This document shows positions 17,133 through 25,082 of a stretch of DNA of 64,000 nt, one piece after another. The position numbers and the translations under genes are program-made. Source of the DNA: Clostridium sp. UBA699. Its GTDB lineage: Bacteria; Bacillota; Clostridia; Clostridiales; Clostridiaceae. The stretch covers positions 38,636 through 102,635 of the forward strand of contig DBML01000018.1 in assembly GCA_002298915.1 (NCBI GenBank). The letters are read 5' to 3'. Under the pieces are notes generated by a model, which worked only from the letters and a program-made list of their open reading frames with translations, ran no database searches and had not been told where the DNA came from. The first letter of the stretch is position 1; each line of letters begins with the position of its first letter.

Positions 17133-17354
17133 TTACTGAGGCTTCACGCTGAATTCCTCTTCGGAATCGCCCGATATCATCTTTATCTTGCCTTCAGCCT
17201 CGTTCAGTGTCTTGTACAGCTTGTTGCAAAGCTTTATGCCTTCCTCATAATCCTTCATGGCATCTGCGAGGGAAATCTCGCCGCTGTCCATCTTCTCAAC
17301 TATCTTTTCAAGCATTTCAAGCTGCGCTTCGTAAGTTTCAGTCTTCTTTGCCAC
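17133..17354 (-). CDS. xseB: Exodeoxyribonuclease VII small subunit
   Basis: The 73-residue protein is the small subunit of exonuclease VII, which with XseA degrades single-stranded DNA from both ends. The typical helical hairpin is visible (YEAQLEMLEKIVEKMDSGE, then LADAMKDYEEGIKLC). The start is a GTG with a GGGAGG site nine bases upstream. It lies 14 bases downstream of xseA. Confidence 0.93.
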   Translation of the reverse strand: MAKKTETYEAQLEMLEKIVEKMDSGEISLADAMKDYEEGIKLCNKLYKTLNEAEGKIKMISGDSEEEFSVKPQ

Positions 17355-17368
17355 AGTAAAACGCCTCC

Positions 17369-18565
17369 CTATTCACTAATTTTTAGTTCCCCTTTGACGG
17401 TTCCGTCGCTGACGGTTATTCTGACCCTGCCCTCTTTCCTGAGCCCTTCGACGGAGCTTATCACGCCGCCTTTCTCAGCCTCTATTATGGAGTAGCCTTT
17501 GCCCAGCACCCTGAGTGGGTTGTTTGCCGCAAGCAGCGCATTGAGCGTGCCGAGCCTGTCCTTTTCCCTGTCCAGCCTCAGCTTTATGCTGCGGTCCAAA
17601 TAGTCCTTCAGGCCGTCGACCCTTGAATACTCGTTCACGATCCTGAGCTTCGGGTTCGACATCTCGATCCTGCTCTTGAGAAGGTCGACCCTGCTTCGCC
17701 TTTCCGACAGCTTCCTTCCAATCATCTTGTCCATTGTCGACCTCACGTAGGCCAGCCTGCTGTTCATCTCGTTCAGGTCGAATACTGCCATCTCGCATGC
17801 CTGAGAGGGTGTTGAGGCCCTCCTGTCGCTGACGAAATCGACTATTGTGAAGTCCGTCTCGTGGCCGACGCCGGTCACAACGGGTATCTCCGAATTGAAT
17901 ACGGTATATGCCAGCTCCTCGTCGTTGAACGCCCATAGCTCCTCTATGGAGCCTCCTCCCCTGGCGAGGATTATGACGTCGACATCCTTTTTGTTCATGT
18001 ACTTTATTCCCTGGATGAGCTCGCTGCTTGCATTCACCCCCTGCACCCTGGCAGGGTAAAGGAGCACGTCGACCCCCTTGTTCCTCCTCCTGGCAACGTT
18101 GATTATGTCCTGGATTGCCGCCCCTGTCGGAGATGTAACAACCCCGACTCTTTTCACGTACTTGGGAAGCTGCCTCTTGTGCGACTCAAGGAACAGCCCT
18201 TCTGACTCGAGTTTGCTTTTCAGCTTCTCGAAGGCGACGAAAAGCTCCCCCATACCCTCGAGCTCCATGCTTTCGCAGTACAGCTGGTATGAGCCTTCCT
18301 TCTCGTATACGGAGACCCTCCCGCTGACGACAACGTTCATGCCGTTCTCCGGGGTTAGCTTGAGGTTTGCCGCGCTGCTCCTGAACATCACGCAGTTAAC
18401 CTTGCTGTAGGCGTCCTTAAGGGAGAAGTACATGTGCCCGCTGCTGTGCACCTTCAGGTTAGATATCTCACCCTTTACGCGGGAGTTGCTGAGTATGAAG
18501 TCGCTGTCCAGTATCTTCTTAATATAGTTGTTCAGGCCCGAGACCGAAATCGTCTTGATGTACAT
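17369..18565 (-). CDS. xseA: Exodeoxyribonuclease VII large subunit
   Basis: This catalytic subunit of exonuclease VII has 398 residues. It has an N-terminal OB fold (about residues 5-100, with GEISNLKVHSSGHMYFSLKD) and a central domain with VGVVTSPTGAAIQDI, LARGGGSIEELWAFNDEELA and TGVGHETDFTIVDFVSDRRASTPS. A charged coiled-coil region follows. The C-terminal PLRVLGKGYSI motif matches the family end. It is the gene between nusB and xseB, the usual Firmicutes order. Confidence 0.95.
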   Translation of the reverse strand: MYIKTISVSGLNNYIKKILDSDFILSNSRVKGEISNLKVHSSGHMYFSLKDAYSKVNCVMFRSSAANLKLTPENGMNVVVSGRVSVYEKEGSYQLYCESMELEGMGELFVAFEKLKSKLESEGLFLESHKRQLPKYVKRVGVVTSPTGAAIQDIINVARRRNKGVDVLLYPARVQGVNASSELIQGIKYMNKKDVDVIILARGGGSIEELWAFNDEELAYTVFNSEIPVVTGVGHETDFTIVDFVSDRRASTPSQACEMAVFDLNEMNSRLAYVRSTMDKMIGRKLSERRSRVDLLKSRIEMSNPKLRIVNEYSRVDGLKDYLDRSIKLRLDREKDRLGTLNALLAANNPLRVLGKGYSIIEAEKGGVISSVEGLRKEGRVRITVSDGTVKGELKISE

Positions 18566-18587
18566 TGCATCACGCCCCTGCCAGTTA

Positions 18588-19016
18588 TTATCTGCTCTTT
18601 ATTATCTTGTCCAGCACTCCGTTTATGAAAGGCACTGATTTTTCGTCCGAATATTTCTTTGCCAGCTCGAGAGCTTCATTGAGAGATGCGCTGTTTGGTA
18701 TGTCTACCTCAAAAAGCATCTCGTAGGTGCACACCCTCATGATCGTGAGGTCGATCTTCGCAAGCCTGCTGAGCTTCCAGTTCAGGAGATGCTTCTCGAT
18801 CTCTCCGTCTATGATCTCCCTGTTTTCCTCTACACCCTTAAGCACCCTCGTTATGTATTCCATATCGATGTCCTTGAGGTCTATGTCCTCCTCGTCCCTG
18901 ACGTCCTGCTCTATATTGTCGTGCAGGTTTTTTATGACTTCCTTGTAGTCTTCCTTGTTCACTGTCATCTGGAAAAGAAGCTTCATCGCGAGCTCCCTTG
19001 ATTTTCTTCTGTTCAT
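18588..19016 (-). CDS. nusB: Transcription antitermination factor NusB
   Basis: NusB binds boxA RNA with NusE (S10) and supports antitermination of rRNA operons. The 142-residue all-helical protein shows RRKSRELAMKLLFQM at the N-terminus, and NWKLSRLAKIDLTIMRVCTYEML and NEALELAKKYSDEKS...FINGVLDKI at the C-terminus. GGAGG five bases before ATG 19016 sets the start; an upstream in-frame ATG at 19058 would overlap a hairpin and adds unrelated residues. Confidence 0.93.
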   Translation of the reverse strand: MNRRKSRELAMKLLFQMTVNKEDYKEVIKNLHDNIEQDVRDEEDIDLKDIDMEYITRVLKGVEENREIIDGEIEKHLLNWKLSRLAKIDLTIMRVCTYEMLFEVDIPNSASLNEALELAKKYSDEKSVPFINGVLDKIIKSR

Positions 19017-19055
19017 GTTTCCTCCTAAATACCTTTTTTTATGTGTACATGGAAA

Positions 19056-19077
19056 CACCCCCTGAAATCAGAGGGTG
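19056..19077 (-). terminator. Hairpin between asp23 and nusB
   Basis: On the minus strand CACCCTCTGA pairs with TCAGGGGGTG with only two loop bases, followed by TTTCC. With its short T run it may act as an attenuator rather than a full terminator. Confidence 0.5.
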
Positions 19078-19082
19078 AAGTC

Positions 19083-19475
19083 CTATTCTTCCATTTCTTC
19101 CTTTTCTTCTTCCATCTTAGGAACTGATACGTTCTGAACATGTACGTTTACAGCTGTTACGTTAAGGCCTGTCATGGATTCCACTGCTTTCCTAACGTTT
19201 TCCTGCACCTGATAGGCCACTTCAGGGATCTTGAGGCCGTACTCCACCACAACGTAGAGGTCGATGGCAGCGCTGTTCTCTCCCACGCTCACCTTGACAC
19301 CCTTTGACAGGTTTTTTCTTCCGCTTAATATCTGGGTTATTCCACCCACAAGGTTAGCGCTCATTCCAATTATGCCTTTGATTTCGGTAGCTGCAATACC
19401 GGATATCACCGCTACAACTTCGTCAGATATCTTAACGATTCCCATATCAACTTCATTATAAGTGTTTTCTTCCAT
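19083..19475 (-). CDS. Asp23/Gls24 family envelope stress protein
   Basis: The 130-residue protein belongs to the Asp23 (DUF322) family of abundant membrane-associated stress proteins. Typical segments are VKISDEVVAVISGIAATEIKG, KGVKVSVGENSAAIDLYVVVEYG and the amphipathic helix IPEVAYQVQENVRKAVESMTGL, followed by VTAVNVHVQNV. The C-terminus is acidic (MEEEKEEMEE). In Clostridia a gene of this family regularly precedes nusB, as here. An AAGGAGG site precedes the ATG. Confidence 0.9.
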   Translation of the reverse strand: MEENTYNEVDMGIVKISDEVVAVISGIAATEIKGIIGMSANLVGGITQILSGRKNLSKGVKVSVGENSAAIDLYVVVEYGLKIPEVAYQVQENVRKAVESMTGLNVTAVNVHVQNVSVPKMEEEKEEMEE

Positions 19476-19564
19476 AATCGTACCTCCTTAATATTAAGCA
19501 AAGCTGTTACACTATATTATAGCAAATAAAAGCATTTTGTACAAACACATTCGTCAACGCAAAA

Positions 19565-19584
19565 GGACCGCCTGTAGGCGGCCC
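19565..19584 (-). terminator. Rho-independent terminator after the CD1247-like gene
   Basis: On the minus strand GGGCCGCC and GGCGGTCC form a near-perfect stem with a four-base loop, followed by TTTT. It lies nine bases after the stop of the gene ending at 19593. Confidence 0.7.
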
Positions 19585-19592
19585 TGTCATGA

Positions 19593-19991
19593 TTATTCTT
19601 CTTCGATTTCCGAATCTCCGAATTCAAGCGGTTCGTGGCATCTAGGGCAGAGCATGTCTTCCTTTTCCTCAACGATCCCTGCATCGACGTAAATAACCTC
19701 GCCGCAGTTTCCGCATTTCATCTCGATGAAATCGTCCATGTCTTCATCATCGTAGTCCAGGTCATCGATGTCGTACAAATCATCTTCGACGTAAGCAAGG
19801 TCTTCATCAAGTTCTCCAAGATAGTCCTCGATATCCACCTGGTTTTCAGAGATACCTTCGATTTCTAAAGCCATGTCCTTGAGCACTTCAATTATCTGTT
19901 CGATAGCCTTGCCTTCCTTTGTGGTCTTGTCGAGCTCAAGCCCGTCCACGAAACCAGCAAGGTAAGCAACTCTGGAAGTTAAAGATTCCAT
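19593..19991 (-). CDS. CD1247-like N-terminal domain protein with C-terminal zinc ribbon
   Basis: The 132-residue acidic protein begins with a helical region (SRVAYLAGFVDGLELD...) resembling the CD1247 N-terminal domain of clostridial proteins. It continues through a very acidic linker (residues about 60-88) and ends in a zinc ribbon with paired cysteines CGNC and CPRC. Function is unknown. It follows efp by 33 bases and has its own terminator, so the pair is probably one transcript. A role in nucleic-acid or protein contacts is only suggested by the zinc ribbon. Confidence 0.75.
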   Translation of the reverse strand: MESLTSRVAYLAGFVDGLELDKTTKEGKAIEQIIEVLKDMALEIEGISENQVDIEDYLGELDEDLAYVEDDLYDIDDLDYDDEDMDDFIEMKCGNCGEVIYVDAGIVEEKEDMLCPRCHEPLEFGDSEIEEE

Positions 19992-20024
19992 ATACTCACA
20001 TCCTTCTTATTATTTAAACCTGGC

Positions 20025-20582
20025 TTATACTCTTTCCATGTAATCGCCGGTTCTTGTATCGATCCTTATTGTGTCGCCTTCGTTCACGAATATTGGAACT
20101 CCGACTACCGCACCTGTCTCAACAGTTGCTGGCTTAAGAACGTTTGTAGCTGTGTTTCCTTTAGCGCCCGGCTCAGTGTGAGTTACCATGAGCTCAACGA
20201 AGTTCGGCGGCTCAACTGAGAAAGCCTCTCCCTTGTGGAACTTTATCGTTGCAAACATGTTCTCCTTGAGGAACTTTATAGCGTCTTCAACTTTTTCCTT
20301 GTTCAGAGGAATCTGCTCGAAAGTTTCCTGGTCCATGAAGTAGTAAAGCTCTCCGTCAGAGTAAAGGTACTGCATTTCCTTTCTCTCGATTACAGCTTCC
20401 TGAAGCTTTGCAGTCGGGTTGAAAGTAGTGTCAGTGACCGCTCCAGTCTTTACGTTTCTTAGCTTTGTTCTTACGAAAGCTGCTCCCTTGCCTGGTTTAA
20501 CGTGCAGGAAGTCCACTACCACGAATACGTTTGAGTCCATTTCAAAAGTGGTACCTTTTCTTAATTCTCCAGCTGATATCAT
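20025..20582 (-). CDS. efp: Elongation factor P
   Basis: EF-P rescues ribosomes stalled at polyproline stretches. The 185-residue, three-domain protein begins MISAGELRKGTTFEMD and has the P-G-K-G-A-A-F loop with lysine 32, the residue modified in many bacteria. The C-terminal signature GDTIRIDTRTGDYMERV is complete. A GGAGG site precedes the ATG. No EF-P modification gene is visible in the window. The gene sits directly after an M24 peptidase, a common arrangement in Firmicutes. Confidence 0.96.
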   Translation of the reverse strand: MISAGELRKGTTFEMDSNVFVVVDFLHVKPGKGAAFVRTKLRNVKTGAVTDTTFNPTAKLQEAVIERKEMQYLYSDGELYYFMDQETFEQIPLNKEKVEDAIKFLKENMFATIKFHKGEAFSVEPPNFVELMVTHTEPGAKGNTATNVLKPATVETGAVVGVPIFVNEGDTIRIDTRTGDYMERV

Positions 20583-20646
20583 TTATGTATACCTCCAAAA
20601 TTTAAAATTCGTTTATAATATTTACCCTAAGGTATTATTAACTTTA

Positions 20647-21720
20647 TTAGATGCAGATCATCTCTTTCGTTGATTTCGACATTACCTCTGAGCCTTCCTT
20701 CGTGATTACGAGCATGTCCTCTATCCTCACGCCTCCGAAGCCCGGCAGATATATGCCCGGTTCGTTGGTCACAACCATCCCGGCCCTTAGCACCGTGCCG
20801 TTCCTGCTGCTTATGTTAGGCGCCTCATGCACCTGCCTCCCAACTCCGTGTCCGAGGCTGTGCCCGAAGTTCTCTCCGTAGCCAGCTTTTGCGATGCAGT
20901 CCCTTCCAGCCCTGTCTACATCGGCAGCAACCGCGCCTTCCCTGAAGCATTTCGCTGCCTGCAGCTGCGCTTCGAGAACGGTGTTGTAGATTTCGACCAT
21001 CTTTTCCGATGGTTTGCCGATGACAATGGTCCTTGTCATGTCTGAGCAATACTCCCTGTAAACGCATCCGAAATCAAGTGTAAGGAACTCCCCTTCTGCT
21101 ACCCTCTTGTCGGTTGCCTCTCCGTGCGGAAGGCTTGACCTGGTACCAGATGCCACTATGGATGGGAACGAAAGGCTTGAAGCGCCGTTCCTTTTCATGT
21201 GCATCTCCAGCTCCAGTCCTATCTCGCGTTCTGTCATTCCCGGCTGTATGAACTTGAGAATGTGCCCGAAGGCTTCGTCTGCGATCTCCGCTGCCTTTCT
21301 CAGGATGTCCAGTTCGTAGCTGTCCTTAATAATTCGGATGTCCTCAACCAAGCCCTTCATAGGGACAAAACCGCATCTCAGCCTGTCTTTATGTTCGGAG
21401 TATGCTTTGTATGTCAGAACGTCCTCCTCGAAACCGAGGGTTTTCACAAGGTTTTCGTCTGCCAAATCGGATACCAGCTCCGGCAGAGTCTTGTTGATGC
21501 TGGTCTCTATAATCTCGTAGCCTTCGACCTGCTGGCTTGCCTGTTCAGTGAACCTTGAATCGGTAATAAAAAAAGCTTTATCCAGAGTGATAAAAGAATA
21601 GCTTTCATTACCTGTGAATCCGCTCAAATAGTTCCTGTTATGATCGCCCGCCAGAAAAACGGCGTCCAGCTTAGCGGCGCTCATCTTCTCTCGCAGCTTC
21701 GCGATTCTTTTTTCGTACAT
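20647..21720 (-). CDS. M24 family Xaa-Pro aminopeptidase/dipeptidase
   Basis: The 357-residue metallopeptidase removes residues ahead of proline. The N-terminal creatinase-like domain (KLDAVFLAGDHNRNYLSGF) is followed by the pita-bread catalytic domain. Likely dinuclear metal ligands are seen in LTLDFGCVYREYCSDMTRT (two Asp), GHSLGHGVG (His), TNEPGIYLPG (Glu) and VRIEDM (Glu). AGGAGG five bases before ATG 21720 sets the start over an upstream in-frame ATG at 21792. The gene next to it encodes EF-P, which also deals with proline-rich proteins. Confidence 0.9.
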   Translation of the reverse strand: MYEKRIAKLREKMSAAKLDAVFLAGDHNRNYLSGFTGNESYSFITLDKAFFITDSRFTEQASQQVEGYEIIETSINKTLPELVSDLADENLVKTLGFEEDVLTYKAYSEHKDRLRCGFVPMKGLVEDIRIIKDSYELDILRKAAEIADEAFGHILKFIQPGMTEREIGLELEMHMKRNGASSLSFPSIVASGTRSSLPHGEATDKRVAEGEFLTLDFGCVYREYCSDMTRTIVIGKPSEKMVEIYNTVLEAQLQAAKCFREGAVAADVDRAGRDCIAKAGYGENFGHSLGHGVGRQVHEAPNISSRNGTVLRAGMVVTNEPGIYLPGFGGVRIEDMLVITKEGSEVMSKSTKEMICI

Positions 21721-21857
21721 GTAAGCCTCCTGGTGAAATCTTGATTCAACGATAACCAATGTTATTTTATCAAAACTTCTAGCTATTTGCAAACAATATT
21801 AAATAAATCTTCAAAAACACGAAAAGCTGAAGCGCAATAAGCCCTCCAGCCTTGTAT

Positions 21858-22313
21858 TCACTTCGCCAGCTCACCCTTCTTGTAAGAGAACGCTGTTATT
21901 GAGTATACTGCTCCGCGCTCACCTGACTCGTACCTGCAGAGCTCCTCCATTAGGAACCTCCCGCCGCTTGAATAGCAGAGGTAGAAGGCATCCTTCGAAG
22001 CGAGGTACTGCGCGCTTGACTCGCCGTAGCCGGCCCTGAAGCCTGTTTCGCTAGCGAAAAGCTCCCTGACGCCCTGGACCGTAACAGTTTCAAGCCTCGA
22101 ACAGATGAAGCCGTCAACCTCGTTCAGCAGGTATTCCCTGTCCCGCTGAACAACATCTTGCTTCTGCACAAGCTCAATGCATGAAATGCTGTTATCCCTG
22201 GCAAGCACCTGGAGCCTGAAGCAGGCGAGGGCGGCAGCAGCGCATATCGATACAATAAGGAGAGTGTATACTAGAACGAAGCCTCTTCTTTTTTCACCTT
22301 CAAAACGATGCAT
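21858..22313 (-). CDS. Pseudopilus minor component, PilX/ComGG-like
   Basis: The 151-residue protein has a basic N-terminus (GEKRRGFVLVYTLLIVS) with one membrane helix and no GFTLxE motif, as in PilX, GspK and ComGG-type minor pilins. The rest is a soluble extracytoplasmic domain with three cysteines. It is the last gene of a seven-gene pilus operon and overlaps the preceding gene by 43 bases. The individual role is assigned by position and topology only. Confidence 0.6.
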   Translation of the reverse strand: MHRFEGEKRRGFVLVYTLLIVSICAAAALACFRLQVLARDNSISCIELVQKQDVVQRDREYLLNEVDGFICSRLETVTVQGVRELFASETGFRAGYGESSAQYLASKDAFYLCYSSGGRFLMEELCRYESGERGAVYSITAFSYKKGELAK

Positions 22314-22732
22314 CTCCTGTATTCATTCCCTTTCTTCGTCCTTATTGTCAGGAACAGAACAAGTCCGCGCCTCTCCGCATTAAAGGCTTCCAAGCCTTTC
22401 ATTATCCTGTTGGTTGTTCCAGACAAGAGCGAGCCGTATGAAACCACCAGGTTCCCGTCCTTGTCCAGCCTTATCCAGTCGCTCCCCGTACCGTCACGCC
22501 TGACAAGCTCGACAACCCCGTTTCCGGTTCTTACATATGACGATTGGTCGGCTATGAAGCCCATATAGAAAAACGCCTCCTCGGCGTAGAAAGCATCGCT
22601 GCTTTCCTGCACGGCCTGGGTGTAGCTTCTCATGTATTTTGCCAGCACTGCGGCCTGAGCCGAAATCAGAACTCCAACCAGCGCAGCGGCGACCGCAGCC
22701 TCTATAAGCGTGAACCCCTTCCTCATTGTCAC
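22271..22732 (-). CDS. Prepilin-type protein, PilW/ComGF-like
   Basis: The 153-residue protein has the prepilin signal MRKGFTLIEAAVAAALVGVLI: a basic leader, cleavage after glycine, glutamate at +5 and a hydrophobic helix. A C-terminal domain of about 110 residues follows. It overlaps the upstream pilin gene by four bases and the downstream gene by 43 bases, so translation of the block is coupled. It is probably a minor pilin. Confidence 0.75.
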   Translation of the reverse strand: MTMRKGFTLIEAAVAAALVGVLISAQAAVLAKYMRSYTQAVQESSDAFYAEEAFFYMGFIADQSSYVRTGNGVVELVRRDGTGSDWIRLDKDGNLVVSYGSLLSGTTNRIMKGLEAFNAERRGLVLFLTIRTKKGNEYRRCIVLKVKKEEASF

Positions 22733-23175
22733 CTCCTGCAGCTCCCCTTGTAGAATACCGTCTTCACCAATTCTGTCCTGCCTCCCGTTCTTAGGTGAAG
22801 CCTCAGCTCAGCCTCCAGCACAGGCCCTTCGGCCACATGCATGGAAATGAAGCACCCTTCTGCAGGCTCCTGGTCAGAAAACATCACGGACGGGCCAGTC
22901 TCCCTGAGATTGTCCATGTCCATCGCCCCCTCTGCTATATAGAGCCTGCCCTTGTTCTTCAGTTCCAGCAATTCGTCGTAGCTCGTATCATCCGCCATCG
23001 CTCCCCGCAGTGCTTCAAGGAACGTCGTTTTTTCAATTGTCTCCCTGTTGCGGTGCTCAAGCTTTCTTTCTCCAAGCATCACAGCCAGAGCACCTGAGAA
23101 CAGGAGGGCAAATATTCCCAGGCTCACCATAACCTCCACCAGCGTGAAGCCCTTGTCAGCCCTTGAAGTCCACAT
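22729..23175 (-). CDS. Prepilin-type protein, PilV-like
   Basis: The 148-residue protein has ADKGFTLVEVMVSLGIFALLFSG, the prepilin peptidase recognition motif with Glu+5, and a C-terminal domain with a late CRR end. It overlaps its upstream neighbour by 20 bases and its downstream neighbour by four. It is predicted to be a minor pseudopilin that helps initiate or cap the pilus. Confidence 0.75.
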   Translation of the reverse strand: MWTSRADKGFTLVEVMVSLGIFALLFSGALAVMLGERKLEHRNRETIEKTTFLEALRGAMADDTSYDELLELKNKGRLYIAEGAMDMDNLRETGPSVMFSDQEPAEGCFISMHVAEGPVLEAELRLHLRTGGRTELVKTVFYKGSCRR

Positions 23176-23596
23176 TTGCGGTACCCACGCTGATGGTGAC
23201 GTAGTGCAGCGCGCCGTTCCTGTCCCTGAACATTATCGTGCATGCGTCGCTGGTGAAGCCCCTGTTGTCGATGTATATCTTGTTGCCTGTCCTGTTGACA
23301 TAAAGATCCCGGAAGCCCTCAGGCATCTTAAGCTTCTTAACGAAATTTGTGCCGCAGGAGAGCTGGACCGTGTTTTTCGAAGCCACGAAATAAACGTATC
23401 CTCCTGTGCCGCTTTCCCTGCAGTACTTCTTCGAGAAAGTTATGAAGTGCACCAGGCTGTTCCCGAAAACCGCTGTGTCAATCCTGTTAGCCACCGCCCT
23501 GCAGTTCTTTACGCTTATCAGGCTCGAGCCGAAGAGCACGGTCATCAAGGAGAGAGCCATGAGCACCTCTATAAGCGTGAAGCCCCGACGCTTCAT
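23156..23596 (-). CDS. Prepilin-type protein, GspH/ComGD-like
   Basis: The 146-residue protein opens with MKRRGFTLIEVLMALSLMTVLFG, a type III signal with Glu+5, followed by a beta-rich domain as in GspH, FimT or ComGD. The start overlaps the major pilin stop by four bases. It contains two cysteines (KKYCRESG and SCGTNF) that could form a disulfide in the extracytoplasmic domain. Confidence 0.75.
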   Translation of the reverse strand: MKRRGFTLIEVLMALSLMTVLFGSSLISVKNCRAVANRIDTAVFGNSLVHFITFSKKYCRESGTGGYVYFVASKNTVQLSCGTNFVKKLKMPEGFRDLYVNRTGNKIYIDNRGFTSDACTIMFRDRNGALHYVTISVGTANVDFKG

Positions 23597-23985
23597 GGCT
23601 TAGGATATATCTGGAGGGCCGGATCCCCCTTTTCTACCGTGAAGGTTCCCGCCGAATCCGATATTATTATCTTGTAGCCCTCTCCGTCGCTTGTGAAGGT
23701 GACAGTAAGCCTCCCGTCAGCCTCCAGCGAGGCCGCAGCACCCTCCGCCGCGGTCAGCTCCGAAACAGCGCTCGTCACAGAGGCCGCCACGAACTTCCCG
23801 TCGTTCTCGCTGTAGCTGGAAAGCGCAGCGCTCTGTATCTGCTTAGCTGTGTTTATAGCCTTTGTATCCTTGGCCCTGGTCTGATAGCCTGCGAACTTCG
23901 GTATCAGGAACCCTGCGAAAATGAGAATTATAGAAATTACTACTACCAGCTCGATAAGCGTGAAACCTTTTCTCTTCCTATTCAA
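23593..23985 (-). CDS. Major pseudopilin, ComGC/PilA-like
   Basis: The protein has about 130 residues with the signal RKRKGFTLIELVVVISIILIF, a long N-terminal helix (KDTKAINTAKQIQSAALSSY) and a beta-rich head. This is the usual layout of the major subunit. The start is probably TTG at 23985, since AAGGGGTGG lies at good spacing before it; a GTG at 23994 falls inside that ribosome site. It directly follows the platform protein gene. No prepilin peptidase gene is in the window, so processing depends on an enzyme encoded elsewhere. Confidence 0.8.
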   Translation of the reverse strand: MNRKRKGFTLIELVVVISIILIFAGFLIPKFAGYQTRAKDTKAINTAKQIQSAALSSYSENDGKFVAASVTSAVSELTAAEGAAASLEADGRLTVTFTSDGEGYKIIISDSAGTFTVEKGDPALQIYPKP

Positions 23986-24029
23986 AACAACCACCCCTTA
24001 TTAATATGATAATGAAACTCCTCAGCCAT

Positions 24030-25070
24030 TCAGATTGAATCCATAATGCTCATGATAGGGAGCATGACTGATATTATGACCGCCCCGATAACTAAAGCCA
24101 TCACAACAATCACAGCCGGCTCCAGCAGCCTCAGGGACCTCTCCAGCAGGTTTTCCACCTCCCTCTCGTAGTGCTCCGCCGCTTTCTCAAGCATCAGCTC
24201 TATGGCTCCAGTATCTTCTCCTGTTCTCACAAGCGACAGGAACAGGCTTTCGTCTAAACCCGCCAAGGCGAATGAGCTGCTTACACTGCCTCCTTTTCTT
24301 ATAAGTGCCGCAGAAGCGCGTATCCTCCTTCCAAAAATTTCGTTGCCGGAAATTTCCGAGCACACCTCGAGTGCCTTGATTATGTTGAAACCGGAGCCCA
24401 CCATGATGCTCATGTTCCTGCAGAAGCCCGCAAGGAGGCTGAGGCAGACAACTCTTCTGAGTAGCGGAAGCCCAAGCTTCAGGCTGTCCAGCTTACCCTT
24501 GCCCTTTGTTGTTCCTGCGTACCGCGCAAGCAGAGCAAACGATGCAGCGAAGGCTGCGGCTGCTGCAACGCCATATCTCTGCAGGAACGAGCTGGAAGAA
24601 AGCAGGAGCCTGGTTGGAAGGGGCAGCTCCCCTCCCAGCTCCTGCAGCGTAACGGCAAAGCCCGGCACTATGAATGTCAGGAGAACTGCCATGACAACCA
24701 CCGATGCTGCGAATACAACCGCTGGGTATGTGAGGCTGCTCGCTATCCTGTCCCTCATCCTTGCCTGCTTGTCGAAGTATGCCTCCATTTTTCCTAGCGA
24801 ATCTTCAAGGCTACCAGTTTCCTCCCCGAAGCGGATCATATGTATGAAGAATGCCGGGAAAACCTCCTTGCTCCTTAGGAATCCCTTGTGTAGCTGCTCC
24901 CCCCGTGCGATCTCGGCGTATGCCACAGAGAGGGCGTTTCTAAGGCTGACTGCTTTCGTGATCTCTGCAGTCAGCCTGAGCGACTCCGACAGAGTCATGC
25001 CTGCGCTCACGGTGAGATGAAACTGGCTGCAGAGCACGGAAAGCTCTCTGGCTGTCGCTTTTTTCCCCAA
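24030..25070 (-). CDS. Type II secretion / type IV pilus platform protein (GspF/PilC/ComGB family)
   Basis: The polytopic inner-membrane platform of about 346 residues couples the ATPase to pilin assembly. Two repeated T2SSF domains are seen, with GMTLSESLRLTAEI near the N-terminus and GSGFNIIKALEVCSEISGN in the second half. Three membrane segments are visible (about residues 110-135, 165-185 and a C-terminal VIVVMALVIGAVIISVMLPI). AGGAGG seven bases before TTG at 25070 decides the start; the GTG two codons upstream is too close to the ribosome site. It lies 12 bases after the ATPase gene. Confidence 0.88.
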   Translation of the reverse strand: MGKKATARELSVLCSQFHLTVSAGMTLSESLRLTAEITKAVSLRNALSVAYAEIARGEQLHKGFLRSKEVFPAFFIHMIRFGEETGSLEDSLGKMEAYFDKQARMRDRIASSLTYPAVVFAASVVVMAVLLTFIVPGFAVTLQELGGELPLPTRLLLSSSSFLQRYGVAAAAAFAASFALLARYAGTTKGKGKLDSLKLGLPLLRRVVCLSLLAGFCRNMSIMVGSGFNIIKALEVCSEISGNEIFGRRIRASAALIRKGGSVSSSFALAGLDESLFLSLVRTGEDTGAIELMLEKAAEHYEREVENLLERSLRLLEPAVIVVMALVIGAVIISVMLPIMSIMDSI

Positions 25071-25082
25071 ACGCACACCTCC

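Noticed and set aside
21790..21857. Terminator at the end of the pilin operon
   Set aside because: A seven-pair stem with a G-T pair and only four T residues is possible on the minus strand, but the loop is long and the signal too weak to list.
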